64,000 nt of DNA, from positions 62,001 to 126,000 of the forward strand of contig JALENN010000006.1 in assembly GCA_022767745.1 (NCBI GenBank), written 5' to 3'. Under the pieces are notes generated by a model. That model saw only the letters and a program-made list of their open reading frames with translations, did not search any database and was not told the origin of the DNA. A program made the position numbers and the translations under genes. Below are positions 25,251 through 33,645 of this stretch, in pieces (position 1 is the stretch's first letter; every line of letters starts with the position of its first letter). This stretch comes from Alistipes sp. GTDB lineage: Bacteria; Bacteroidota; Bacteroidia; Bacteroidales; Rikenellaceae.

Positions 25251-26408
25251 ATGCACTACATCGACACCATAATCGAACACTACGGATGGCAGGGTACGGC
25301 GCTGGCGGCGGCGATACTCATACTGTTTTTCGTACAGCTCTACTACCATATCGTCCTCTACGGACGCATCGTACGCTTCCGCAACTCGCGCCGCAAGAAG
25401 ATACTCGACGCCGAGCCTCCGGTATCAGTCATCGTACCCCTCTTCTCGGAGGACTACAACTATCTCGACGAGCGCCTGCCCGCCCTCTTCGCGCAGGAGT
25501 ACGCCACGGCGTTCGAGGTGGTCGTAGTGTACGTGGGCGCCGACGGCGACTTCTACGAGGAGCTCTCGCGCCAGCGCCTGAGCTACCCCAACCTCACCGT
25601 CACCAAGATCGAGTACAACCCGCGCTTCCCCATATCGGTAAAGATGGCCATCAACGTTGGCATCAAGTCGGCCTCGTACAACCACCTGCTGCTCACCACG
25701 CCGAGCGCCATGCCCGCCTCGACGCAGTGGCTCGCCATGATGGGCAAGGCCTTCATGCGCGGCGAGATAGTCCTCGGATACACCGGGTTCGAGCAGACGA
25801 AGGGTCTGGCCAACTACCTGATGCGCCTCTCGCGCCTGCAGATGTCGGTCTACTGGCTCACGCAGGCCGTCAGCCGCAACACCTACCGCGGCATGCGCCA
25901 CAACATAGGCTTCACCAAGGAGCTATACTTCGGCAGCAAGGGATTCACCCACCTGAACATGAATATCGGCGAGGACGACCTCTTCATACAGAAGATCGCC
26001 CGCCGCAACAACGTCAGCGTGGTGCTCATACCCAAGGGTACCACCATCGAGCACCCGTGGGGCGGCCTGCGATGGTTTTTCGGACGTCTGCGCTACTACG
26101 GCTCGGCATACGAGTTCTACCCACGCACCGTGCGCACGGCCATCGAGTGGGACCTCGGCAGCCAGGTGCTCTTCCTGCTGGCAGCACTCACGGCCATAGT
26201 CTTCATGCCCGTGGAGTTCAAGGCGGCGGCCGCGGCACTCATGCTGCTGCGCTATGCCGCGGCGCTCTACCGCATACGGTCGATTGCCCGCCGCGTGGGC
26301 GAGAAGGACGTGGCGCTGCGCTTCTTCATCTTCGACCTGTTCAACCCGCTGCTGCTGGCAGCCGTGCGGCTGTCGCTCGTGCGTAAAGTACCCGAGGCAT
26401 GGAGATAG
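25251..26408 (+). CDS. Membrane-anchored family 2 glycosyltransferase
   Basis: A 385-residue protein with an N-terminal membrane segment (about 17-39), a GT-A-type domain starting VSVIVPLFSEDYNYL, and hydrophobic helices after residue 300. The acceptor-side GEDDLF is kept. Where most GT2 enzymes have an Asp-containing metal-binding DxD motif before the P-x-S-x-x-W segment, this one reads TTPSAMPASTQW (near residues 149-160), without Asp. It may be an unusual or inactive enzyme (see findings). Its last 10 bases overlap the sigma factor gene, so the two are co-translated. Acceptor and donor are unknown. Confidence 0.82.
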   Translation: MHYIDTIIEHYGWQGTALAAAILILFFVQLYYHIVLYGRIVRFRNSRRKKILDAEPPVSVIVPLFSEDYNYLDERLPALFAQEYATAFEVVVVYVGADGDFYEELSRQRLSYPNLTVTKIEYNPRFPISVKMAINVGIKSASYNHLLLTTPSAMPASTQWLAMMGKAFMRGEIVLGYTGFEQTKGLANYLMRLSRLQMSVYWLTQAVSRNTYRGMRHNIGFTKELYFGSKGFTHLNMNIGEDDLFIQKIARRNNVSVVLIPKGTTIEHPWGGLRWFFGRLRYYGSAYEFYPRTVRTAIEWDLGSQVLFLLAALTAIVFMPVEFKAAAAALMLLRYAAALYRIRSIARRVGEKDVALRFFIFDLFNPLLLAAVRLSLVRKVPEAWR

Positions 26409-26962
26409 CCGACTACATCGTCGCCGACGACCGCAGGCTCGTGGAGCTCACCCTCGCGGGCGACCATACGGCCTTCGAGTACCTCTTCAACCGCTACAGC
26501 GAGGCCATACGGCGCCTCTTCCTGCAGCGCGCCACCTCGCCCGAGGATACCGACGACCTTCTGCAGGAGACATTCATAAAGGTATATGCCAACCTCCACC
26601 GTTACTCGCCCGAGTACACCTTCGGGCAGTGGCTCTACACCATAGCGCGCAACACGCACATCGACTTCGAGCGCAAGCGTCAGGAGGATATCTCGATCGA
26701 CGGCAAGTTCTCGGCACCAGCCTCGAGCGCCCCCTCGCCCGAGGAGAACCTCATCAACACGCAGCAGCGCTCGCAGATCGAACGCTACATCGAGCTGCTG
26801 CCGCAACAGTACCGCCGGCTATTCGTCATGCGCTTCATCGACGACTTCTCCTACGAGGAGATAGCCGAGAAACTCCACATGCCCATGGGCACGGTCAAGA
26901 CCCGCATCCACCGCGCCCGCGAACGCATGTGCCGCCTCATCATCGAGGGCGAGAAGTCGTAA
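26399..26962 (+). CDS. ECF-type RNA polymerase sigma factor
   Basis: A 187-residue sigma-70 family factor of the extracytoplasmic-function type. Region 2 is visible as YLFNRYSEAIRRLF then DTDDLLQETFIKVYANLHRY, followed by FGQWLYTIARNTHIDFERKR. Region 4 is LPQQYRRLFVMRFIDDFSYEEIAEKLHMPMGTVKTRIHRARERM, the helix-turn-helix for the -35 element. There is no FecR-type anti-sigma gene or SusC-type gene behind it, so it is not part of a typical polysaccharide-locus sigma/anti-sigma pair. It overlaps the glycosyltransferase gene by 10 bases. What controls it is unknown. Confidence 0.93.
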   Translation: MEIADYIVADDRRLVELTLAGDHTAFEYLFNRYSEAIRRLFLQRATSPEDTDDLLQETFIKVYANLHRYSPEYTFGQWLYTIARNTHIDFERKRQEDISIDGKFSAPASSAPSPEENLINTQQRSQIERYIELLPQQYRRLFVMRFIDDFSYEEIAEKLHMPMGTVKTRIHRARERMCRLIIEGEKS

Positions 26963-27078
26963 CGCCGCCCGACGGCCATCCGCCCGGCCGCCCGTGCCAT
27001 ACCCCTCATGCGACATAAAGGGCTCCTTTCGGGAGAGCGCCCGACGGCCACCGCCGCGAGATTCTCGCCGAAAACCGT

Positions 27079-27086
27079 TATCTTTG
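27079..27086 (+). promoter_or_regulatory. -7 box upstream of the LTA-synthase-like gene
   Basis: TATCTTTG, an exact consensus, lies 27 bases before the ATG. The -33 element is not obvious. Confidence 0.5.
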
Positions 27087-27113
27087 CAGACGTCAAACCA
27101 ACCGTAACGACCG

Positions 27114-28961
27114 ATGTTGCGCAAAATATTCTTCATAGCGGCCCTCTTCGCCGCCACGGTGCTGCTGATGGCACTCCAGAAACCGCTCTTCCTGCTGTGG
27201 TACGCCCACCTTGCGGCCGACGCCACGACAGCCGAGCTGGCGGCCGTCTCGTGGCACGGGCTGCTGCTCGACTCCACCACGGCGGGATACCTCTGCGTCA
27301 TACCCCTGCTGCTGATGATAGCCACGGTGTGGGCACCCATCCCCGAGCGCACCGTACGCCGCATACTGAACATATATTTCGCCCTGATGTCGGTGGCCGT
27401 CGCCGTGATTGTCGCCGTCGACCTCGGCCTCTACCGCTACTGGGGCTTCCGTCTCGACGACAGCATACTGCTCTATCTGCGCACGCCCGAGGAGGCCGCC
27501 GCCAGCATCACATGGGGCGACCTGTGGCCGCAGATGACGGTCGCCATAGCTTATGCGGCGCTGATGATATTCGTCTACGGCCGCATCGTCGCCCGCTACA
27601 GGGCCGACGCCCTGACGCTCGGTGGCCGCGCCGTCTCGACGCTCATCCTGCTCTTCGGCGGCGGACTGCTCTTCCTTGCCATACGCGGCGGCACGGGCAC
27701 CTCGCCCGCCAACGTGAGCAAGGTGTACTTCAGCGACCGCATGATACTCAACCATGCCGCCACCAACCCCGTCTTCTCGTTCCTCTCGTCGGCCGTGCAG
27801 TCCGACGACGGGCTCTACGACTACGAATACTACGACGAGCTGGAGCGCGCCGCCCTCTTCGAGCCCCTGCGCGGCGGCACGCCTGCCTCCGCCGCAACGC
27901 CGCAGCTGCTCACCACGCAGCGCCCGAACGTGGTGCTCATCCTGCTCGAGAGCTTCGGCCGCACCATCACCGACGAGCGCGTCGGCGGCGAGGAGGTCAC
28001 GCCCAACCTCAACCGCATGAAGGGCGAGGGCATCTGGTTCGAGAACCTCTACGCCAACTCGTTCCGCACCGACCGCGGGCAGGTGGCCGTCATGAGCGGC
28101 TATCCGGCACAGCCCGTCATGTCGATCATGAAACTGCCGCACAAGGCGCAGACGCTGCCCGCCATCGCCCGCTCGCTGCAGCGCGAGGGTTATGCGACGT
28201 CATTCACCTACGGCGGCGACGCCGACTTCACCAACACGGTGTCGTACCTCTACGGAACGGGGGTTGAGCGCATCACCGACCAGCGCGACATGCACTTCGA
28301 CGTGGCGCCCGCACAGTGGGGATACGCCGACGACGTGGTGTGCCCCTTCTTCGCCGGCCAGGTCGAGCAGATGGCCGCCGGCGGCAGGCCATTCTTCGCC
28401 ACGCTGCTCACGCTCAGTTCGCACGAACCCTTCGACGTACCCTACGACCGACTCAAAAACAGGATACTCAACGCCGCCTCGTTCACCGACGAGTGCGTCG
28501 CCCGCATGATCGACCGCTGGCGCGGCACGCCCCTGTGGGACAACCTGCTCATAGTACTGGTGGCCGACCACGGCATAGGCTATCCCGAAGGGCTGGAGGC
28601 GGGATCGGTGGCGCGGCAGCGCGTGCCGATGCTGTGGATGGGAGGCGCGGTGCGTGAACCCGCCGTCGTCACAACATACGCCTCGCAGAGCGACCTGGCC
28701 GCGACACTGCTCGGACAGATGGGTATACGCCGCGACGACTTCACCTTCAGCCGCGACATATTCGACCCGGCGCTGCCACACTTCGGTTTCTGGACCTTCA
28801 ACAACGGCTTCGGCATGATCGACGGCAGCTGCCACGTAATATACGACTGCACGGGCGACAAAATCGTCGAGCGCACGGGCGACGACGTCTGCGTCGACCG
28901 CTTCGTCGGCGACGGCAAGGCGCTGCTGCAGACCATACACAAAGACATTCGCGAAAGATGA
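27114..28961 (+). CDS. LTA synthase family membrane phosphatase/phosphoglycerol transferase
   Basis: A 615-residue protein: about five membrane helices in the first 190 residues, then a periplasmic sulfatase-fold domain. Family motifs are VVLILLESFGRTI (metal Glu), NSFRTDRGQVAVMSG with Thr319 in the place of the LtaS catalytic threonine, TLSSHEPFDVP, and VADHGIGYPEG. In Firmicutes such enzymes polymerise lipoteichoic acid. Gram-negatives have relatives that add phosphoglycerol or phosphoethanolamine to glycans or lipids, which is the likelier role here. Its stop overlaps the start of the substrate-binding protein gene (ATGA), an odd pairing with an ABC importer. Confidence 0.88.
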   Translation: MLRKIFFIAALFAATVLLMALQKPLFLLWYAHLAADATTAELAAVSWHGLLLDSTTAGYLCVIPLLLMIATVWAPIPERTVRRILNIYFALMSVAVAVIVAVDLGLYRYWGFRLDDSILLYLRTPEEAAASITWGDLWPQMTVAIAYAALMIFVYGRIVARYRADALTLGGRAVSTLILLFGGGLLFLAIRGGTGTSPANVSKVYFSDRMILNHAATNPVFSFLSSAVQSDDGLYDYEYYDELERAALFEPLRGGTPASAATPQLLTTQRPNVVLILLESFGRTITDERVGGEEVTPNLNRMKGEGIWFENLYANSFRTDRGQVAVMSGYPAQPVMSIMKLPHKAQTLPAIARSLQREGYATSFTYGGDADFTNTVSYLYGTGVERITDQRDMHFDVAPAQWGYADDVVCPFFAGQVEQMAAGGRPFFATLLTLSSHEPFDVPYDRLKNRILNAASFTDECVARMIDRWRGTPLWDNLLIVLVADHGIGYPEGLEAGSVARQRVPMLWMGGAVREPAVVTTYASQSDLAATLLGQMGIRRDDFTFSRDIFDPALPHFGFWTFNNGFGMIDGSCHVIYDCTGDKIVERTGDDVCVDRFVGDGKALLQTIHKDIRER

Positions 28962-30094
28962 GACACATACTCTACCTGCTTCTGACGCTGCTGACAGTCT
29001 CGTGCGCACACCGCAGCGGCACCGGCATCGGCGATTTCACCGAAACGCTCTATACACCACGCTATGCCACGGGCTTCGAGATACGCCGCACGCCGCACGG
29101 CATGGCGACGCTGATCGTCTCAACGGCGCCCTGGCAGGGCTCGGGAGGGGCGCAGCGGCAACTCGTAATCGACCCCGACAGCGACACGGCGGCAGCGGGC
29201 GGGACCGACGTACAGCGCATCGCAGGGGCGGCACGCCGCATCGTCTGCATGTCGTCGACCCATGTGGCCATGCTGGGCGCCATAGGCTGCAGCGACCGCA
29301 TAGTGGGGGTATCGGGCCTCGACTTCATCTCCGACCCCTACGTCACGGCCCACCGCGACGCGATAGCCGACGTGGGATACGAACCCGACATAGATTACGA
29401 GCGCATCGTGTCGCTCGACCCCGACCTCGTGCTGCTCTACGGCGTGACGGGCCCCAGCGGCATGGAGTCGAAGCTGCGCGAGCTGGGCATACCCTACGCC
29501 TACGTGGGCGAATATGTCGAGTCGTCGCCCCTGGGCAAGGCCGAGTGGATGGTGGCCATGGGCGAGATCGCCGGGTGCCGCGACAGGGCCGACAGCCTCT
29601 TCGCGACGCTGCCGCCGCGCTACGACTCGCTGCGCCGCGCCGCCGCGGCCATGCCCCGCTGCCCGCGGGTGATGATAAACGCCCCCTACGGCGACAACTG
29701 GTTCATGCCCTCGACGTCGAGCTACATGGCACGCCTGATAGAAGATGCGGGCGGCGACTACATCTACCGCCACGACACGGGCGACAAGTCCGAGACCATC
29801 GATATGGAGCAGGCCTACCTCATGGCCTCGCAGGCCGACTGCTGGATCAACGTGGGGCAGATCGCGTCGCTGGCCGAGCTGCGCAGCCGCCACCCCAAGT
29901 TCGCCGACGTGGAGTGCGTACGCCGCGGCCGCATATACAACTGCAACCGCCGCACGACGGCCGCCGGCGGCAACGACTTCTGGGAGTCGAGCGTCGTGCA
30001 TCCCGACGTGGTGCTGCGCGACCTGATAGGGGTGTTCCACCCCGAGGCGGGCATCGCCGACGAGAGCCTCTACTACTACAAACGCATCGAATAA
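28958..30094 (+). CDS. ABC transporter substrate-binding lipoprotein (iron complex/cobalamin type)
   Basis: A 378-residue exported binding protein. The lipobox is LLTVSC. The core is a BtuF/FepB-type domain: RRIVCMSSTHVAMLGAIGCSDRIVGVSGLDFI, DYERIVSLDPDLVLLYG, then MINAPYGDNWFMPSTSSYMARLIEDAGGDYIY. Together with the next two genes it makes a complete importer for a siderophore, haem or corrinoid. No cobalamin riboswitch is present; the gene is translationally coupled to the LTA-synthase-like gene. The ligand cannot be decided. Confidence 0.9.
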   Translation: MRHILYLLLTLLTVSCAHRSGTGIGDFTETLYTPRYATGFEIRRTPHGMATLIVSTAPWQGSGGAQRQLVIDPDSDTAAAGGTDVQRIAGAARRIVCMSSTHVAMLGAIGCSDRIVGVSGLDFISDPYVTAHRDAIADVGYEPDIDYERIVSLDPDLVLLYGVTGPSGMESKLRELGIPYAYVGEYVESSPLGKAEWMVAMGEIAGCRDRADSLFATLPPRYDSLRRAAAAMPRCPRVMINAPYGDNWFMPSTSSYMARLIEDAGGDYIYRHDTGDKSETIDMEQAYLMASQADCWINVGQIASLAELRSRHPKFADVECVRRGRIYNCNRRTTAAGGNDFWESSVVHPDVVLRDLIGVFHPEAGIADESLYYYKRIE

Positions 30095-30110
30095 ACGCCA
30101 CAGCCGCAGC

Positions 30111-31115
30111 ATGAAATCGCGCACAACGATACTCTTCGTCCTCTTCACGGCCGCCGTCGCGGCGCTCTTCGCCGCCGACATGGCCGTCGGGTCGGTGTCG
30201 ATACCCCTCGGCGACGTGTGGGCGGCACTTACGGGAGGCGCGTGCGACCCCACGACGGCCAAGATCGTGCGCGAGATACGCCTCACGAAGGCCATCGTGG
30301 CGCTCGTGGCGGGCGCGGCGCTCGCCGTAAGCGGCCTGCAGATGCAGACCCTCTTCCGCAACCCCCTGGCGGGGCCCTACGTGCTGGGCGTAAGCTCGGG
30401 CGCGAGCCTCGGCGTGGCGCTGTTCATCCTCGGGGCGCCGATGCTGGGCCTGCAGGGCGGCGTGTGGTTCTCGTCGCTCGGTATAGCGGGCGCGGCATGG
30501 ATAGGCGCCGCCGCAACGCTGGCCGCCGTGGCCGCCATAAGCACCCGCATAAAGGACATAATGGTGATACTCATCCTGGGCATGATGATCAGCTCGGGCG
30601 TGAGCGCCATAGTGCAGATACTCCAGTACCTCAGCGCCGAGGAGGCGCTCAAGAGCTTCGTCGTATGGACCATGGGCTCGCTGGGCGACGTAACAGCCAC
30701 GCAGCTGGCGATGCTGCTCCCGGCCGTGGCCGCGGGCGCCGCACTCGGCGTGGCCGCCATAAAGGCGCTCAACATGCTGCTGCTGGGCGAGACCTACGCC
30801 CGCTCGATGGGCCTCGACCTGCGGCGCTCGCGCATGATGATACTGCTCTCGACGACGCTCCTCGCAGGCACCGTCACCGCCTTCTGCGGCCCGATAGGTT
30901 TCATCGGCCTTGCCATGCCCCACGTCGCGCGCGTCATCTTCCGCAACGCCGACCACCGCACGCTCATGCCCGCCGCCGCCCTCACGGGGGCCGCGTCGCT
31001 GCTGCTGTGCGACATGGTAGCCAAGCTGCTGGCGCTGCCCGTGAACTCGATAACGGCACTGCTCGGCATACCCGTCGTGGTATGGGTCGTGGTGCGCAAC
31101 AAGAACCTCGCATAA
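30111..31115 (+). CDS. FecCD-family ABC transporter permease
   Basis: A 334-residue inner-membrane permease of the BtuC/FecCD family with about ten helices. Signatures are LTKAIVALVAGAALAVSGLQMQTLFRNPLAGPYVLGVSSGASLGV near the N-terminus and GPIGFIGLAMPHVARVIFRNADHRTLMPAAALTGAASLL near the end. It forms a homodimer that receives the ligand from the binding protein encoded just upstream (16-base gap). Its ATPase is encoded 11 bases downstream. Confidence 0.94.
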   Translation: MKSRTTILFVLFTAAVAALFAADMAVGSVSIPLGDVWAALTGGACDPTTAKIVREIRLTKAIVALVAGAALAVSGLQMQTLFRNPLAGPYVLGVSSGASLGVALFILGAPMLGLQGGVWFSSLGIAGAAWIGAAATLAAVAAISTRIKDIMVILILGMMISSGVSAIVQILQYLSAEEALKSFVVWTMGSLGDVTATQLAMLLPAVAAGAALGVAAIKALNMLLLGETYARSMGLDLRRSRMMILLSTTLLAGTVTAFCGPIGFIGLAMPHVARVIFRNADHRTLMPAAALTGAASLLLCDMVAKLLALPVNSITALLGIPVVVWVVVRNKNLA

Positions 31116-31126
31116 ACGCCGCAACG

Positions 31127-31885
31127 ATGATACGCCTCGAAAACCTCACCCTGGGCTACGGCAGCCGCACCCTCGTCGAGGGCGCCAACGCCGAGATCCG
31201 CCGCGGGGCCCTCACCGCCCTGCTCGGCCGCAACGGCACGGGCAAGAGCACGCTGCTGCGCGCCCTCTCGGGCATGGAGCGCGCCATGTCGGGACGCATC
31301 CTCATCGACGGCCGCGCCGTGGAGGAGTACACCCCCGCGCAGATGGCCGTCACGGTGGCGACGGTCACCACCGAGCGCGTGCGCGTGGCTGACCTGCGCT
31401 GCCGCGACGTGGTGGCACTGGGACGCGCCCCATACACCAACTGGATCGGGCGCATGCAGCCGCAGGATGCCGCCATAGTCGAGGAGTCGCTCGCCACGGT
31501 AGGCATGGCCGCCTACGCCGACCGCACGATGGACCGCATGTCGGACGGCGAGTGCCAGCGCGTGATGATAGCGCGCGCCCTGGCGCAGCAGACACCCGTG
31601 ATACTGCTCGACGAGCCGACGGCGTTCCTCGACATGCCCAACCGCTACGAGCTGGGCACCCTGCTCTTACGCCTTGCGCACGAGCAGGGCAAATGCATCC
31701 TCTTCTCGACACACGAACTGGACATAGCGCTCAACCTCTGCGACGACATCGCCCTCATCGCCCCGCCGCACCTCTACCTGCAGTCGACCGAGCAGACCAT
31801 CCGCAGCGGACACATCGAGCAGCTCTTCGCCGCCGAGAGCGTCACCTTCGACCCCGTCACCCGCAGCGTCACCGTAAAACGGTAG
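31127..31885 (+). CDS. ABC transporter ATP-binding protein (FepC/BtuD type)
   Basis: A 252-residue ATPase that powers the FecCD permease. Walker A is GRNGTGKST (about 34-42), the signature is MSDGECQR instead of LSGGQxQR, Walker B is VILLDEPT, and the switch His is in FSTHELD. The ATG at 31127 lies 11 bases behind the permease stop. The changed signature (Asp and Glu for Gly and Gln) is mild and seen in some family members. It is the last gene of the importer operon. Confidence 0.92.
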   Translation: MIRLENLTLGYGSRTLVEGANAEIRRGALTALLGRNGTGKSTLLRALSGMERAMSGRILIDGRAVEEYTPAQMAVTVATVTTERVRVADLRCRDVVALGRAPYTNWIGRMQPQDAAIVEESLATVGMAAYADRTMDRMSDGECQRVMIARALAQQTPVILLDEPTAFLDMPNRYELGTLLLRLAHEQGKCILFSTHELDIALNLCDDIALIAPPHLYLQSTEQTIRSGHIEQLFAAESVTFDPVTRSVTVKR

Positions 31886-31933
31886 GCGCGGCGCGCAAAA
31901 AGCCCGCCATGCCAAATATTTGCCGCAGCCGGC

Positions 31934-31964
31934 TTTGCCCGCCGCCATATTTTTTGTAACTTGC
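31934..31964 (+). promoter_or_regulatory. Possible promoter of the M81 lipoprotein gene
   Basis: TTTG at 31934-31937, a 19-base spacer and TAACTTGC at 31957-31964 (six of eight consensus bases). Confidence 0.4.
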
Positions 31965-32073
31965 AGAGCATTGGCCGCCGTGCCGCACGGGACGGACGCC
32001 GAAAAAGCACGGCAAACACGGCCGCCGCCTATTCCTACAACCGAAAAAACGACTAAACAATATCCACAACCCC

Positions 32074-33606
32074 ATGAACCGTACACTCAGAGTTACCCTC
32101 GTCGCGGCCCTGGCTCTTCTTGCCACCGCCTGCGCCCGCAACACCAAACCCCGCATCGCCATCGTCGGCATAGGCATCGAGTGCAGCACCTTCTCTCCGG
32201 CGCGCACCACGCTCGACATGTTCCACCCGATCTACGGCGACGACATCATCAAGTCGTATCCCTTCTTCCGCGAGGACTCGGCGCTGCTCAACCGCGCTTC
32301 CTGGCGCCCCGCCATGCTGGCATGGGCCACACCCGGAGGCATGGTCACGCGCGAGTGCTACGACACGCTGGTCAACCGCTCGCTGCGCGCGCTCAAGGAG
32401 CAGCTGCCCGTCGACGGACTCTTCTTCGACATACACGGTGCCATGAGCGTCGAGGGCCTTGACGACCCCGAGGGCGACTACATAATAAAGGTACGCGAGG
32501 TGGTCGGCGACGACGTGCTCATCTCGACGTCGATGGACCCCCACGGCTGCGTGTCGCACCGTCTGGCCGAGAACACCGACCTCATCACGGCCTACCGCAT
32601 GGCCCCGCACACCGACCGCTACGTCTCGCGCCGCCGCGCCATCGAGAACCTGCTCGACCGCCTCGAAAGCGGCAAGGGCAAACCCGCCTACAAGGCGTGG
32701 GTGAAGGTTCCCATACTGCTGCCCGGCGAGAAGACCTCGACACGCGTCGAGCCGGGCAAGTCGCTCTACGCCGCCATCGAGCCCATCGAGGCTCAGGAGG
32801 GTGTCATCGACGCCGCCATATGGATGTCGTACCCCTGGGCCGACGAGCCCCGCAACCACGGCGTGGTGATGGTCACGGGCGACGACAAGGCGCAGGTCGA
32901 GGCGGGAGCCAAGTCGCTGGCCGAGCACTTCTGGTCGGTACGCAACAAGTTCGAGTTCGTCGCCCCGACTGCCTCGCTCGACGAGGTGCTGGAGCACGCG
33001 CTCAAGAGCAAGGTCAAGCCCTACTTCATATCGGACATGGGCGACAACCCCACCGCCGGCGGTGCGGGTGACGTCACATGGACGCTCGACAAACTGCTGC
33101 AGCGCAAGGAGTTCAGCACACCTTCGGGCAAGCGGCTCATATATGCCTCGATCCCGGGCCCCGAGGTTGTCGCAGCGGCCAAAAAGGCGGGTGTCGGCGG
33201 CCAGGTCGATGCCATGGCCGGCGCCATGATCGACAACCGCTACTGCGGCCCCGTGCGCATAAACGGCCGCGTGAAGAAGATCCTCGACAACGGCAACAAC
33301 GACTGGGTGGTGGTACGCGTAGGCTCGATGCAGGTCATCGTGACCGAGTCGCGCCAGCCCTTCCACTACGAGCGCGACTTCGACCGCCTCGACCTCAAGC
33401 CCCGCGAGGCCGACATCATCGTCGTCAAGCTGGGATACCTGACGGAGGAGCTCTACGAGATGCAGGCCGACTGGATGATGGCGCACACCCGCGGCGGCGT
33501 CGACCAGGAGCTGACGCAGCTGCCCTACAAGCGTCTCGAACGCCCCATCTTCCCGCTCGATCCCGACATGGAGGATCCCGCGCTGGATGTGGTCTTCATA
33601 AAGTAA
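32074..33606 (+). CDS. M81 family (MlrC-like) metallopeptidase, lipoprotein
   Basis: A 510-residue exported protein with lipobox LLATAC. The N-terminal DUF1485/M81 domain shows RIAIVGIGIECSTFSPARTT, FFDIHGAMSVEG (metal site candidates Asp and His) and STSMDPHGCVSHRL. The C-terminal MlrC domain has DMGDNPTAGGAGDVTWTL and VGSMQVIVTESRQPFHYER. The founding member MlrC degrades linearised microcystin, but most relatives, including those in gut Bacteroidota, have unknown substrates. The next gene begins 39 bases downstream on the same strand, so an operon with the GH106-like enzyme is likely. Confidence 0.87.
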   Translation: MNRTLRVTLVAALALLATACARNTKPRIAIVGIGIECSTFSPARTTLDMFHPIYGDDIIKSYPFFREDSALLNRASWRPAMLAWATPGGMVTRECYDTLVNRSLRALKEQLPVDGLFFDIHGAMSVEGLDDPEGDYIIKVREVVGDDVLISTSMDPHGCVSHRLAENTDLITAYRMAPHTDRYVSRRRAIENLLDRLESGKGKPAYKAWVKVPILLPGEKTSTRVEPGKSLYAAIEPIEAQEGVIDAAIWMSYPWADEPRNHGVVMVTGDDKAQVEAGAKSLAEHFWSVRNKFEFVAPTASLDEVLEHALKSKVKPYFISDMGDNPTAGGAGDVTWTLDKLLQRKEFSTPSGKRLIYASIPGPEVVAAAKKAGVGGQVDAMAGAMIDNRYCGPVRINGRVKKILDNGNNDWVVVRVGSMQVIVTESRQPFHYERDFDRLDLKPREADIIVVKLGYLTEELYEMQADWMMAHTRGGVDQELTQLPYKRLERPIFPLDPDMEDPALDVVFIK

Positions 33607-33645
33607 CCGCACGCGGCACGGCCGCACAAAACCCCACGCAGCAGT

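Noticed and set aside
28900..28960. Cobalamin riboswitch in front of the BtuF-like gene
   Set aside because: The gene start overlaps the upstream stop; there is no leader and no B12-box.
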